Shown in pieces: positions 20,601 through 34,494 of a stretch of 64,000 nucleotides of DNA. The stretch's first letter is position 1, and every line of letters begins with the position of its first letter. The DNA lies in NCBI RefSeq assembly GCF_029407905.1, contig NC_073642.1:310001-374000 (forward strand). The letters are read 5' to 3'. Origin of the DNA: Bubalus kerabau (Eukaryota; Chordata; Mammalia; Artiodactyla; Bovidae). The notes under the pieces were generated by a model. It did no database searches. It saw nothing but the letters and a program-made list of their open reading frames with translations, and was not told the DNA's origin. A program made the translations under genes and the position numbers.

Positions 20601-23600
20601 GTACTTGGCACCCTTGATGGGACCCCAAAAGTTCCCCAACATACCGGTCTCACTTGAGGGGAACACCGAAGTTCCCGTCACCATTTCTTTTGAACGCCTT
20701 CTCCCCTCCTGATCACGACAGGAGGGTCGATTCCCCTGCTTTGTCTGCAAGGGTTTCCCGACCTTAACGGCGCACCTCAGGATGATGCCAGTCTCACGAG
20801 GAAGTTCGAGACGTAGCCTCGTGGGTGGTGCCACATGCCGAAAGACTCCGATTGCCCGGCCCGCTGTTGATAAGAACCCGATGCCTGGACACCCCTTAGA
20901 AGGCAACCCTGTGGATGAAGGCACAACACGAAGGGGCACAGACACACCCGTGCACCGTCCGGAAAAACCTACAGGTTCCACACACAGCTCGACACGTGGT
21001 CTGTCACCCCGTGCACAACTCGAGAGGCAAGCTGAGTTCCATTCTCCACACAGGACGAGGCCTGACTCTCCTGTCCCAAATCTGCTGGGACCCTTCAATC
21101 CGAATCAGAAATGGAGAGGAACCCTGAGGTTCCTGCCTCAACTCAAGATGAGGCCCTCTTCCATAGCACCAAAACCACTGGAGTCCCGAGAGGTCCCTCC
21201 AACCCACAGTGTCCCTGACTTCTCAGAGGCACCCTGACAAGCTCCCTGAGATCTCCGGCACAAGTTGATGGAACCCAGGGTTTCCTGCCGCAACCCGAGA
21301 AAGATTGGATAGTCCTTCTTTGATGCATCTTGAGGCCCGATTCCCCTACCATGTCTCAAGAGCAATGAAGCGCTCCCAGTACCCATGCGCATGGAGACTT
21401 AACTTCCCTGGCACCTCACGAGAGGCTCCCTGAGGTCCCCGTCGTACCTCGTGAGAAACCCCACACTGGCGCTGCAGCTCGAGAAAACCCACGAGACGCC
21501 CCCGTTATAGTGAGATGAGGGCCATCATTAACTGCATGGCCTGGAGGGCAATCTCGAGTCGTCTCTCCAAACTCCACGGGAGGCTTGACTCACTAAGGCT
21601 ACTCAGTGCGCTCAATAGGTACCCGTCGCGACTCGAGAGGAAACAGGAGTACTTTGCTTCCCCTAGAAACAAGGCCGGACTTCCCGGGTGAGTCTGGAAT
21701 GCCACCCCGAGATCCCTGTCACCCCTGGAGAGGAATATTCGGTCCAGGACACAAGCCTAGATATGGTCTATTTTGCCCCGCAGTGACTCGAGTGGGATCC
21801 CAGCTCACCCTCGAAACTCGAATGAAAGATTGGACTTCCATGGGCCAACACAGGAGGAAATCTGAATCCCCCATCGAAACTCGAGACTCCCGCCGCAATG
21901 CGAGAAAAACCACGTGGTTCACTCGTCATCCCAAGATGAGGCCCTGGCCCGCTACAGCGTCTCAAGTGAAGTCCCACGTTCCGTCTTGAAGTGCGAAATG
22001 CTACTTTTCACCCTTGATGTAACCCCAAAAGTTCCCCGACACACCGTTCTCACCGAGGGGAACACCGAAGTTCCCGGCACCACTTCATCTGATCACTTTC
22101 TCCCCTCCTGATCACGACAGGAGGGTAAATTCCCCTGCTTTGCCTGGAAGGAGTTCCCGCCCATCCCGGCGCACCTAAGGATGAGGCCTTTCTCAGGAGG
22201 AAATTCGAGATGTAGCCTCGTGGGTGGTGCCACATGCCAAAAGACCCCGATTGTTCGGTCCACTCTGGATAAGAACCCGATGCCCGGACACCACTTCGAA
22301 GGCAACCCTGTGGATGAAGGCACAACAGAAGGGTTACTAAAACTCCCGTGCATCTTACAGAAAAACACGCAGGTTCTACACACAGCTCGACAAGTGGAAT
22401 GTCACCGCATGAACAACTTGATAGGCAAGCAGAGTTCGTTTCCTCCACACAAGACGAGGCCTGACTCTCCTGTCCCAACTCTTCAGGGACCCTGCCATCC
22501 GAGTCAGAAATGGAGAGGAAACCTGAGGGTCCTGCCTCAACTGGAGATGAGGCCCTCTTCCATTGCACCAAACCCAGATGAGTCGCGAGAGGCCCCTCCC
22601 AACTCCACAGTATCCCTGAATTCTCAGAGGCACCTTGAGAATCTACCTGAGGTCACCGGCACAAGTCGAGGGAACACAGGGTTTCCTGCTGCGGCCGGAG
22701 AAAGACCTTGAGAGTCCTTCGGGGTGTCTTGAGGCCCGATTCCCCTACCATGACTCGAGAGCAAAGACCCGCTTCCCATCGCCATGCGCATGGAGACCTG
22801 ACTTCCCTGACGCCTGAAGAGAGTCTCCCTGAGCTCCCCGTTGTACCTCTTCGGAAACCCCATTCAGGCACCGCAGCTCGAGAAAACCCACGATACGCCC
22901 CCGTCATCACGAGATGAGAGACTTCTTTCCTGCCTGGCATGGAGAGCAAAACCGAGTCCTCTCTCCAGACTCCACAGGAGGCTTGACTCTCTTTAGGCCT
23001 CTCAGTTGGCTCCAAGAGATACCTGTCAGGACTTGAAGGGAGAGCGGAGTCCTTTGCTTCCCCTCGAGACGAGGCCTGACTCCCCGTGTGAGTCTGGAAT
23101 GCAACCCCGAGTTCCTGTCGCACCTGGAGAGGAAAATTCGGTCCTGGACACAAGCCTAGATGAGGTCTATTTTGCACTGCAGTTACCAGAGAGCAATCGC
23201 CAGCTCTCCCTCGCAAATCGAATGGAAGATTGGACTTCCCTGGGCCAATACAATTGGAAGCCTGAATTCGACACCGTAACTCGAGAATCCCACCGAAACT
23301 CGAGAAAATCCACGTGGTTCCCCCATCAGCGCTAGATGAGGCCCTTGCCCGCTACAGCAACTCAAGAGAAGTCCCACGTTATGTCTTGAAGTGCAAAACG
23401 GTACTTGGCACCCTTGATGCAATCTCAAAATTCCCCGACATACTGGTCTCACTAGAAAGGAACACCGAGGTTCCCGGAACCACTTCATTTGAGCTCCTTC
23501 TCCCCTCGTGATCGCGACAGGAGTGTCGATTCCCCTGCTATGTCTGGAAGGGGTTCCCGACCTTTCCGGCGCACCTAAGGATGAGGCAGGTCTCACGAGG

Positions 23601-26600
23601 AAATTCGAGACATAGCCTCGTGGGTGGTGCCACAAGCCGAAAGACCCCGATTTCCAGGTCTGCTCTTGATAAGAACGTGATGCCCTGACACCTTTACGAA
23701 GGAAAACCTGTGGATGAAAGCACAACACGAAGGGGCACTGACACCCCCGTGCATCGTCCAGAAAAACCCGCAGGTTACAAACACAGTTCGACAAGTGGTC
23801 TGTCAGCCCGTGAACAATTCGAGAGGCAAGTGGAGTTCCATTCCTCCACACAAGACGAGACCTGATTTTCTGTACCAACTCTGCAGGGAAACTGCGATCC
23901 GAGTCAGTACCAGCGACAGGAAACCCAGGAGAGGAAACATGAGGTTCCTGCCTCCACTCGAGATGAGGCTCTCATCCATTGCACCAAACCCAGTGGAGTC
24001 CAGAGAGGCACCTCCCAATTCCACAGTACCCCTGACTTCTCAGAGGCACCCGGAGAAGCTCCATGAGGTCACCGGCACATGTCGAGGGAACCCAGGGTTT
24101 CCTGCCACAATGCGAAAAAGACCTCAAGAGTCCTACTTCAACGTGTCTTGAAGCCCGAATCTGCTTCCATGGCTCTATAGAAATGACACGCACCCTCTCG
24201 CCACACGCATGGAGACCTGACTTCCCTGGTGCCATAAGAGAGGCTCCCTGAGCTCCCTGTCGTACCTCGTGAGAAACCCCACACTGACGCCGCAGCTTGA
24301 GAAAACCCACCATACGCCCCTGTCATCGCGAGATGAGGGCCTTCTTTTCCTGCATGGCCTGGAGAGGAATCCCGAATCCTCTTTCCAAACTCCACAGGAG
24401 GCTTGACTCCCTTTAGGCCACTTAGTGGGCTCCAAGAGATACCCGTCGCGACTCGAGAGGAGAATGGAGTCCTTTGCTTCCCCTCGAGACAAGGCCTGAC
24501 TCACCAGGTGGGTCTGGGATGCAACCCCGAGATCCCTATCTCCCCTGGAGAGGAACATTAGGTCCTGGAAACAAGCCTAGATGAGGTCTCTTTTGCCCTT
24601 CTGTAACTCGAGAGCAATCCCCCCGCTCTCCCTAACAACTCGAATGGAAGATTGGACTTCCCTGGGCCAACACAAGAGGAAGCCTGAATTCCCCTTCGTA
24701 ACTCGAGAATCCCGCCGCAACTCGAGAAAAAGCACTTGGTTCCCTTGTCATCGCAAGATGAGGCCCTTGCCCGCTACAGCTTCTCAAGAAAAGTCCCACG
24801 TTCCATCTTGAAGTGCGAAACGATACTTGACACCCTTGATGTGACCCCAAAAGTTCCCCGAAATATCAGCCTCACTCGAGGTGAACACCGAGGTTCCCGG
24901 CACCAGTTTATCTGAGCCCCTTCTCCCCTCCTGTTCGAGATAGGAGGGTCACTTCCCCTGCTTTGTTTGTAAGGGGTTCCCGACCATCACGGGGCACTTC
25001 AGGATGAGGCCGGTCTCACGAGGAAATTCGAGACGTAGCTCGCGGGTGGTGCCACATGCCAAAAGACTATGATTTCCCGGTACGCTCTTCATAAGAACCT
25101 CATGCCTGGACACCTCTTCGAAGGCAACCCTGTGGATGAAGGCACAACACAAAGGGGCACTGACACCCTCGTGCATCGTGTGGAAAAACCCGCAGGTTCT
25201 ACATACAGCTCAACAAGTGGCTTGTCACCCCTGAAGAACTCGAGAGGCAAGTGGGGTTTCATTCCTCTACACAAGACGAGGCCTGACTCTCCTGTCCCAA
25301 CTCTGCAGGGACTTTGCGATCCGAATCAGACCAGCGCCAGTGAAGTCACGAGAGGAACGCTGAGGTTCCTGGCTCCACTCGAGATTAGGACCTCTTCCAT
25401 TGCACGAAACCCAGTGGAGTCCCGAGAGACGCGTCCCAGCTCCACAGTATCCCTGACTTCTCAGAGGCACCCTGAGAAGCTCCCTGAGGTCACCAGCACA
25501 ATTCGAGTGAACCCAGGGTTTATTGCCGCCACCATAGAAAGAACTCAAGAGTCCTTCTTCAACATGCTTTGAGGCCTGATTCCTCTACCATGACTCGAGG
25601 GCAATGACGCACTCCCTCTGCTACACTCATGAAGCCCTGACTTCCCTGGCACCACACGAGAGGCTCCCTGAGCTCCCCATCATACCTCGTGAGAAACCCC
25701 ACACTGGCGCCGCAGATAGAGAAAACCCACGAGACGCACCCGTTTTCGCGACATGACGGCCTTCTTTTCTAGCACGGCCTGGAGAGCAATCCCGAGTCCT
25801 CTCTCCAAACTCCACAGTAGGCTTGACTCCATTTTGGTCACTCAGTGGACTCCAAGACATACCCGTCGCGACTCGAGAGGAGAGCGGAGTCTTTTCCTTC
25901 CCCTCGAGGCGAGGCCTGACTCCTCGGGTGAGTCTGATATACGAACCGGAGATCCCTGTCGCCCCTGGAGAGAAACATTAGGTCCTGGACACAAGCCTAG
26001 ATGAGGTCTCTTTTTTCCTGCACTGACTCGAGAGCAATCCCCAACTCTCCCTCGAAACTCGAATGGAAGACTGGACTTCCCTGGGCCAACAGAAGAGGAA
26101 GCCTGAATTTCCCGTTGCAACTCAAGAATCCCGCCACAACTCGAGAAAAACCACGTCTTTCCCTCTTCATCGCAAGATGCGGCCATTGCCGCTACAGCGT
26201 CTCAAAAGAAGTCTTACGTTCCATCTTGAAGTGCGATAGCGATACGGTATTTGGCACCTTTGATGCGACCCCAAAAGTTCCCCAACACACTGGTCTCACT
26301 GGAGGGGAACACCGAGGTTCCCGGCATCACCTCATCTGTGCCCCTTCTCCCCTCCTGATCGAGACAGGAGGGTCGATTCCCCTGCTTTGTCTGCAAGGGG
26401 TTCCGACCTTCCCGGCGCACCTCAGGATGAGGCCGGTCTCACGAGGAAATTTGAGACGAACCACGTGGGTGGTGCCACATGCGGAAAGACCCCGATTTCC
26501 CGGTGCGCTCTTAATAAGAACCCGATGCCCGGGCACCTCTTCGAAAGCAAACCTGTGGATGAATGCACAACACGAAGGGGTACTGACATCCCCATGCAAA

Positions 26601-29600
26601 GTACGGAAAAACACGCAGATTCCAAACACAGATCAACAAGTGTCCTGTCATCCCTTGAAGAACTAGAGAGGCATGCGGAGTTCCGTCCCTGCACACAAGA
26701 GAAGGCCTGACTCTCCTTTCCCAACTCTGCAGGGACCGTGCGATCGGAGTCAGAAATGTAGATGAAACCTGACGTTCCTGCATCAACTCGAAATGAAGCC
26801 CTCTTCCATTGCGCCATACGCAGTGGAGTCCCGAGAGGCCCCTCCCAACTCCACAGTATCCCTGACTTCTCAGAGGCACCCTCAGAAGCTCTCTGCGGTC
26901 ACTGGCACAAGTCGAGTGAACCCAGGGTTTCCTGCTGCATTCTGAGAAAGACCTCGAGAGTCCTTCTTTACCGCGTCTTGAGGCCCGATACCCTACCATG
27001 ACTGGAGAGCAAAGACGCATTTCCCTCGCCACGCCCATTGAAACCTAACTTCCCTGGCGCCACACGAGAGGCTCCCTGTGCTCCCCGTCCTACCTCATGA
27101 AAACCCCACACTGGCACCGCCGCTCGAGAAAACTCACGAGACGCCCCCGTCATCGTAAGATGAGGGCCTTCTTTTCCTACATGAAATAGAGAGCAATCCC
27201 GAGTCCACTCTCCAAACTCCACTGGAGGCCTGTCTCCCTTTAGGCCACTCAGTAGCCTCCAAGAGATACACGTCGCTACTCTAGAGGAGAGCGGAGTCCG
27301 TTGCTTCCCCTCGAGCCGAGGCCTGACTACTTGGGTGAGTCTGGAATGGGATCCCGAGATCCGTGTCGCCCCTGTAGAGGAAAACTCGGTCCTGGACACA
27401 AACCTAAATGAGGCCTTTTTTGTCCTGCATTGACTCAAGTGCAATCCCCAGCTCTCCCTCGCAACTCGAATGGATGATTGGACTTCCCTGGGCCAACACA
27501 AGAGGAAGCCTGTATTCCCATTGTAATTCGAGAATCCCGCGGCAACTGGAGAAAAACAACGTGGTTCCTCCATCATCGAAATATGAGGCCCCTGTCAGCT
27601 ATAGTGTCTCCAGGGAAGTCCCATGTTCCGTCTTGAAGTGTGAAACGGTACTTGGCACCCTTGATGCGACCCCAAAATTTCCCTGACACCCCGGTCTCAC
27701 TCGAGGAGAACACGGAGGTTCCCAGCACCGCTTCAGCTGAGCCTCTTCTCCCCTCCTGATGGCGACAGGAGGGTCGATTCCCCTGCTTTGTCTGGAAGGG
27801 GTTCCCAGACTTCCCGGCGAACCTCAGGATGAGGCCAGTCTCACGAGGGAAGTCGAAACGTAGCCTCGTGGGTTGTGCCACATGCCGAAAGACCCCGATT
27901 TCCTGGTCCGCTATTGATAAGATCCCGATGCCCGGTCACCTCTTCGAAGGTAACCCTGTGGATGAAGGCACAACACGAAGGGGCACTGACACCCCTGTGC
28001 ATCGTCCCGCAAAACCGCAGGTTCCACATACAACTCGACAGGTGGCCTGTCATCCCGTGAACAACTCGAGAGGCAAGCGGAGTTCCATTACTCCACACAA
28101 GACGAGGTCTGACTCTCCTGTCCCAACTCTGCAGGGACCCTGCTATCCGAGTCAGAAATGGAGAGGAACCCTGACGTTACTGCCTCAATCCGAGATTAGG
28201 TCCTCTTCAATTGCACCAGTCCCTGTGAAGTCCCGAGAAGCCCCTCTCAATTCCACAGTATCCCTGACTTCTCAGAGGAACCCCGCTAAGCTCCCTGAGG
28301 TCATGGGCACAAGTCGAGGGAACCCAGGGTTTCCTGCCACACCCCGAGAAAGACCTCGAGAGTTTTTCTTCGAAGCTTCTTGAGGCTCGATTCCCCTACC
28401 ATGACTTGAGAGCAATGAGGCGCTCCCCCTCGCCACGTCCATGGAGACCTGACTTCCGTGGCACCACAGGAGTCTCCCTGAGCTCCCCGTCCTATCTCGT
28501 GAGAAACCCCAACCAGGCACTGAACCTTGAGAAAACCCACGAGACGCCCTCGTCATCGCGAGATGAGGGCCTTCTTTTCCTGCATGGCCTAGAGAGCAAT
28601 CCCGAGTCCTCTGTCCAAACTCCACAGGAGGCTTAACTCCATTTAGGCCTCTCTTGGGCTCCAAGGGATACCCGTCGCGACTCGAGAGGAGAGCGGAGTC
28701 CATTCATTCCCTTCGAGACGAGGCCTGACTCCCCGGGTGAGTCTGGAATGCAACCCCGAGATCCCTGTCGCCCCTGGAGAGAAAAACTCGGTCCTGGACA
28801 CAAACCTAGATGAGCTCTATTTTGCCCTGCAGTGACTCAAGAGCAATCTCCAGCTCTCACTTGCAACTCGAATGGAAGATTGGGCTTCCCTGGGCCAACA
28901 CAAGAGGAAACCTGTATTCCCCGTCGTAACTCAAGAATCCGGCCGCAACTCGAGAAAAAACACGTGGGTCCCCCGTCAGCGCTAGATGAGTCCCTTGCCC
29001 ACTACTGCGTCTCAAGAGAAGTCCCAGGTTCCGTCTTGACGTGCGAAACGGTACTTGGCACCCTTGATGCAACCCGAAAAGTTACCCGACTTACCAGTTT
29101 CACTCAAGGGGAGCACCGAGGTTCCCGGCACTACTTCATCTGAGCCCTTTCTCTTCTCCTGATCCCAAAAGGAGGGTCGATTCCCCTGCTTTGTCTGGAA
29201 AGGGTTCCCAGACTTTCCTGCACGCCTCAGAATGAGGCCGATCTCACGAGGAAATTCGAGACGTAGCCTCGTGGGTGGTGCAACATGCTGAAAGACCCCG
29301 ATTTCCCGGTCCGCACTTGAGGAGAACCCGATGCCCAGACACCTCTTCGAAGGCAACCCTGTGGATGAAGGCACAACAGGAAGGAGCACTGACGCCCCCG
29401 TGCATCTCCGAAAAACCCGCAGGTTCCACACACATCACGAAAAGTGGTGTCATCCTTGAACAACTTGAGATGTAAGCGGAGTTCCATTCCTCCGCAGAAC
29501 ACGAGACCTGACTCCTGAGCAAACTCAGCAGGGACCCTGCTATCTGAGTCAGATCCGGCTCCAGGAAGTCAGGAGCAGAACCCTGAGGTTCCTGCCTCAA

Positions 29601-31447
29601 CTCGAGATGAGGCCCTCTTCCATTGCACCAAACCCAGAGGAGTCCCGAGAGGCCTCTCCCAAATCCACAGTATCCCTGACTTCTCAGAGGCACCCTGAGA
29701 AGCTCCCTGAGGTCACCGGCACAAGTCGAGGGAACCCAGGGTTTCCTGCTGCAACCCTAGAAAGACATCGAGAGTCCTTTTTCAACCCGTCATGAGGCCC
29801 GATTCCCCTACCCTGACTGGAGAGCAATGACGCGCTCCCCCTTGCCCCGCCCATGGAGACCTGACTTCCCTGGCGCCACACGAGAGGCTACCTGAACTCC
29901 CCGTCATACCTCGTGAGAAATCCCACACTGGCTCCCCAGCTCGAGAAAACCCACGATACGCCTCCGTCATCGCGAGATGAAGGCCTTCTTTTCCTGCATG
30001 GCCTGGAGAGCAATCCCGAGTCCTCTCTCCAACTCCACAGGAGGCTTGACTCCCTGGAGGCCACTCAGTGGGCTCCAAGAGATACCTATCACGACCCAGG
30101 AGGATATCAGAATCCTTTGCTTCCCCTCGAGCCGAGGCCTGACTCACTGGGTGAGTCTGGAATGCGTCCCCGTGATCCCTATCGCCCCTGGAGAGGAACA
30201 TTAGGTCCTGGACACAAGCCTAGATGAGGTCTATTTTGACCTGCCGTGACTCGAGAGCAATTCCCACCCAGCTCTCCCTGGCAACTCGAATGGAAGAATG
30301 GACTTCCCTGGGCCAACACAAGAGGAAGCCTGAATTCCCCGTCGTAAGTCAACAATCCCATCGCAACTCGAAAAAAACCACGTGGTTTCCCCTTCATCAC
30401 AAGACGAGGCCCTTGCCCGCCACAGCGTCTCAAGAGAAGTCCCACGTTTCGTCTTGAAGTTTGAAACAGTATTTGGCAAGCTTCATGTGACCCCAAAAAT
30501 TCCCTGACATACTGGTCTCACTCGAGGGGAACACCGAGGTTCCCGGCACCACTTCATCTGAGCCCCTTCTCCCCTCCTGATCGCGACAGGAGGGTCGATT
30601 AACCTGCTTTGTCTGGAAGGCTTTCCCCACCTTCCAGGGGCACCTCAGCATGAGGCCCGTCTCACGAGGAAATTCGAGACGTAGCCTCGTGTGTGGTGCC
30701 GCATTCCAAAAGACCCCGATTTCCCGGTCCGCTCTTGATAAGAACCCGATGCCCGCACACCACTTCGAAGACAACCCTGTGGATGAAAGCACATCACGAA
30801 GGGGCACTGACACCCCCATGCATTGTCTGGAAAAAACCGCAGGTTCCACACACAGCTCGACAAGTGGCCTGTCACTCCTTGAACAACTCGAGAGGCAAGC
30901 GGAGTTCCATTCCTCCACACAAGACGAGGCCTGACTCTCCTGTCCCAACTCTGCAGGGACCCTGCGATCTGAGTCAGAAATGGAGAGGAACCCTGAGGTT
31001 CCTTCCTGATCTCGAGATTAGGCGCTCTTCCATTGCAGCAAACCCAGTGGAGTCCCGAGAGGCCTCTCCCAGCTCCATAGTATCCCTGACTTCTCAGAGG
31101 CACCCTGAGAAGCTACCTGAGGTCACAGGCACAAGCCGAGGGAACCCAGGGTTTCCTGCTGCAACCCGAGAAAGACCTCGAGCGTCCTTTTTCATTGTGT
31201 TGAGCCCTGATTCCACTACCATGACTCGAGAGCAGTGACGTGCGCCCCCTCGCCACTCGTATGGAGACTTGACTTCCCTGACACCACACGAGAGGCTCCC
31301 TGAGCTCCCGGTCGTACCTTGTGAGAAACCCCACACTGGCACCGCAGCTCCAGAAAAACCACGAGACTCCCCCGACATCGCGAGATGAGGGCCTTCTTTT
31401 CCTGCATGGCCTGGAGAGCAATCCGCGTGCTCTCTCCAAACTCCACA
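14602..31447 (+). repeat. 1.4-kb satellite array (bovine 1.715 type), main block of twelve monomers
   Basis: The EcoRI-type landmark (GAATTC or a one-base variant) recurs near 14866, 16271, 17675, 19078, 20463, 21861, 23263, 24686, 26103, 27508, 28911 and 30328, so monomers are 1,385-1,423 bp. The 31-bp sub-repeat is directly visible: ACTCGAG at 25871 and CCTCGAG at 25902 start successive 31-bp units. The first two to three monomers (about 15280-17770) are a CpG-richer subfamily like that at 44750-47734. Monomers near 23.9, 25.3 and 29.5 kb carry a ~14-20-bp insertion variant. The array breaks off at CTCCACA (31441-31447), where the L1 is inserted. No gene seen. Confidence 0.93.
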
Positions 31448-32997
31448 AGAGAGGAGCCAAGATTGCTGAGGAGTAGGACGGGGAGAACTCTTTCCCCCCC
31501 AAACAATTTCATCAAAAGAGCATTTAAACGTCGAGTAAATTCCACAATACAACTTATGAATGCTGCCAGAGGACATCAGGCACCCAGAAAAGCAACCCAA
31601 CTCTTGGAAAGTAGGTAGGAAAAAGTATAAAAGACAAAAAAAGAGACAAAAGAGGGAGGGAGGGATTTCTGTCCCGGGAAGATAGTCTTAAAAAGAGAAA
31701 AGTTTCCAAACACCAGGAAAGCTTTTCACTGCCAAATCTTTGCCAAGCTTTGGAAGCACAAAGGGCAACATAAGGGGGATAAAAATAAATAAGCAATTAA
31801 AACTCGCAGATTGCAAGCCCTACGGTAACTCCCCCAGCCACGAAGCAGTGCAGACGCCTGCTCACACCATTAGCAAGCAGGGGCTGGGCAGGGAGGCGCG
31901 GCGCGGGCTGCATCGCTTAGAGTAAGAATCTGGCCTGAATACCCTGAGCGCTATCTGAACGAAATAACTTGGGCTAGCAAACCAGACTCTGGGATATCTA
32001 CCACGCAAAAAGCCAGCCCTAACCTAAGACACCGCCAGGCCCGCGCACGGAACAAAGGACTGAACAGAGATAGCCGGCTGCAGACCTTCCCCCTCCAGTG
32101 ACAGGCAGCCAGAGCCGGAAGGGGGCAATCGCAGCCCCAGAGAGACATTATCTATAAAACTGTAAGCAGGCTTCTTTGCTAACTAAGACTTCTTGGGGAT
32201 CTGGACGGTCAACATCTGCCTGAGAAGGTGCGCCTGTTTTACACCCAGATAACCGAGTGGTGGGGAGGCGATAAGTCACAACATTGGCGCTCGCCAAACA
32301 TCTCATCACCTGAGCTGCTCGGACCTGGGAAGAGCACAAAACGCAAGCTGAACCGAGTCTGTGCCTCTGAGGACTACCCGAGTGCCTGAACCTGAGCGGC
32401 TTGGACCTGGGAGGTGCATGCAGCCCAGGGCCAGCCTCGGATTGTTCCCGGTGGAACAACCTAGAGCCAGAGCAGTGTGGGCAGGGAGGCTACACGCGCC
32501 GTGAGCGGGGGCAGACCCAGTGTGGCTGAGGCACTGCGAGCGCACGCCAGTGTTATTTGTTTGCAGCATCCCTCCCTCCCTCCCCACAGCGCAATTGAAC
32601 AAGTGAGCCTAAAAAAAAAAAGTGTCCTCCACCGTCCCCTTTGTGTCAGGGCGTAAACCAGACACTGAGGAGACCAGCAAACAAAAGAAGCTATAACAGA
32701 GGGAAACGCCTTGGAAGCTACAGGCAATAGATTAAAACCCTGTGGTTACTAGGACTACATAGGAAGGTGCCTATAGATCTTGAGAAATATAAGTCGGACC
32801 AAGGAACTACCCAAAAATGAACTGAACCCACGATACTCACAACAAAACCAGAGAAAGTCCTAGATATATATTTATGATCATTCATTCTTTTTTTTAATTT
32901 TTTTTAATTTTAAGTCCTCTATTGTTCCTTTAATTTTCACTTTTATAACCTATTACTTTGCAAAAAAAAGACCCTATTTTTTTCTTCTTCAGCAAAC

Positions 32998-33000
<3 letters not shown>

Positions 33001-33041
<41 letters not shown>
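33001..33041. repeat. TA dinucleotide microsatellite
   Basis: About 20 TA repeats inside the L1 5' region, expected to be length-polymorphic and prone to polymerase slippage. Confidence 0.95.
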
Positions 33042-33044
<3 letters not shown>

Positions 33045-33057
33045 ATTTTTTGACCTT

Positions 33058-33500
33058 GTTTTTTTGTTTTGTTTTTTTTTTTCTTCTTTTCTTTATCATT
33101 GTATTTTTGAAATTCCAAAATCTACTGTAGATTTTTAATTTATGCTTTTTGGTATTTGATATCAATTTTGTACCTGTAGTTTCTTTATAATTTTTGCAAC
33201 ACTGCTTGTTTTTGTTTGTTTGTTTTCTCTTTAGTTTTCTTCTTCCGTTTTTTTAACATTGTATTTTTGAAATTCCAAACTCTACTCTAGATTTTTAATT
33301 TTTGCTTTTTGGTATTAGTTATCAATTTTGTACCTGTATTTTCTTGATAATTTTTGTGACCTTGTTTGTTTTTCTTTGTTCGTTTTTTCTCTCTTTCTTT
33401 TCCTTCTTCTTTTCTTTAACATCGTATTTTTGAAAGTCCAAACTCTACTCTAGATTTTTAATTTTTGCTTTTATGTATTTGTTACCAATTTTGTACCTTT
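33058..33500 (+). repeat. T-rich ~160-bp tandem repeat in the L1 5' region
   Basis: Three units share ATTGTATTTTTGAAA followed by a TTTTTAATTT(A/T)TGCTTTT-like block and an ATTTTGTACCT block. Cores start near 33097, 33257 and 33420. Unit differences are mostly in poly-T length. Confidence 0.85.
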
Positions 33501-33524
33501 AAGAACCCAATCTTCAGTACCCAT

Positions 33525-33990
33525 TTTTCACTAGGGAGCGAGATTACTGGCTTGACTGCTCTCTCTCCCTTTGGACTCTCCTTTTTCTCCACCAGGTCGC
33601 CTGTGTCTCCTCCCTAACCCCTCTCTACTCTACCCAACTCTGTGAATTTCTGTGTATTCCAGACGGTGGAGAACACTTAGGGAACTGATTACTGGCTGGA
33701 TCTGTCTCCCTCCTTTTCATTCCCCCCTTTTATCCTTCTGGCCACCTCTGTCTCCTTCCTCCTTCTTCTCGTCTCTGTATAACTCTGTGAACATCTCTGA
33801 GCGGTCCAGTTGTGGAGTGCACATAAGGAAGTGACTACTGGCCAGCCCACTCTCTCCACTATTGATTCCACCTGATCTCATTTGGGTCACCTCTAACTCC
33901 CTCCTCCCTCTTCTCTTCTCCATGTAACGCTGTGAACCTTTCTGAGTGACCCTCACAGTAGAGAAACTTTTCTTCTTTAACGTAGATGTT
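33525..33990 (+). repeat. CT-rich ~145-bp tandem repeat in the L1 5' region
   Basis: Three degenerate units each contain TACTGGC near the start, a pyrimidine-rich middle (CTCCCTCC-like) and CTGTGAA followed by TTCTGTG or TCTCTGAG-like ends. Starts are near 33542, 33686 and 33833. Confidence 0.75.
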
Positions 33991-34494
33991 TTATCAATGG
34001 TGCTGTATAGAAGGAGAAGTTTTGAAACTACTGTAAAAGTAAGACAGATAACTGGAAGCAGGAGGCTTAAGTCCAAACCCTGACTCCAGGGAACTCCTGA
34101 CTCCAAGGAACATTAATTGACAGGAGCTCATCAAATGCCTCCATACCGACACTGAAATCAAGCACCACACAAGGGCCAACAAGTTCCAGGGCAAGACATA
34201 CCAAGCAAATTCTCCAGCAACAAAGGAACGCAGCCCTGAGCTTCAAGATACAGGCTGCCCAAAGTCACCCCAAAACCACAGACATCTCATAACTCATTAC
34301 TGGACACTTCATTGCACTCCAGAGAGAAGAAATACAGCTCCACCCACCAGAACACGGACACAAGCTTCCCTAACCAGGAAACCTTGACAAGACACCTGTA
34401 CAAACCCACACACAGCGAGGAAATGCCACAGTAAAGAACTCCACAAACTGCCAGAATACAGAAAGGACACCCCAAACTCAGCAATTTAAACAAG

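Larger units (their letters stand above)
31448..34494 (+). promoter_or_regulatory. L1 5' untranslated/promoter region
   Basis: About 3.05 kb upstream of the ORF1 relic. It begins with the typical bovine L1 5' end, has a G/C-richer first kilobase (31448-32600), then a T-rich stretch with a TA dinucleotide run (33001-33041). Two sets of internal tandem repeats follow: about 160-bp T-rich units with ATTGTATTTTTGAAA cores near 33097, 33257 and 33420, and about 145-bp CT-rich units with (A/T)TACTGGC-like cores near 33542, 33686 and 33833. No start codon context or conserved protein is seen. Active L1s use this region as an internal promoter; activity of this copy is unknown. Confidence 0.8.

Noticed and set aside
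14602..31447. CENP-B boxes in the satellite
   Set aside because: I looked by eye for TTCGnnnnAnnCGGG on both strands of a few typical monomers and found no convincing match. A pattern search would settle it.
14602..31447. CRISPR-like array because of regular short motifs
   Set aside because: The regularity is a 31-bp sub-repeat within long satellite monomers, without unique spacers, in a mammalian genome.
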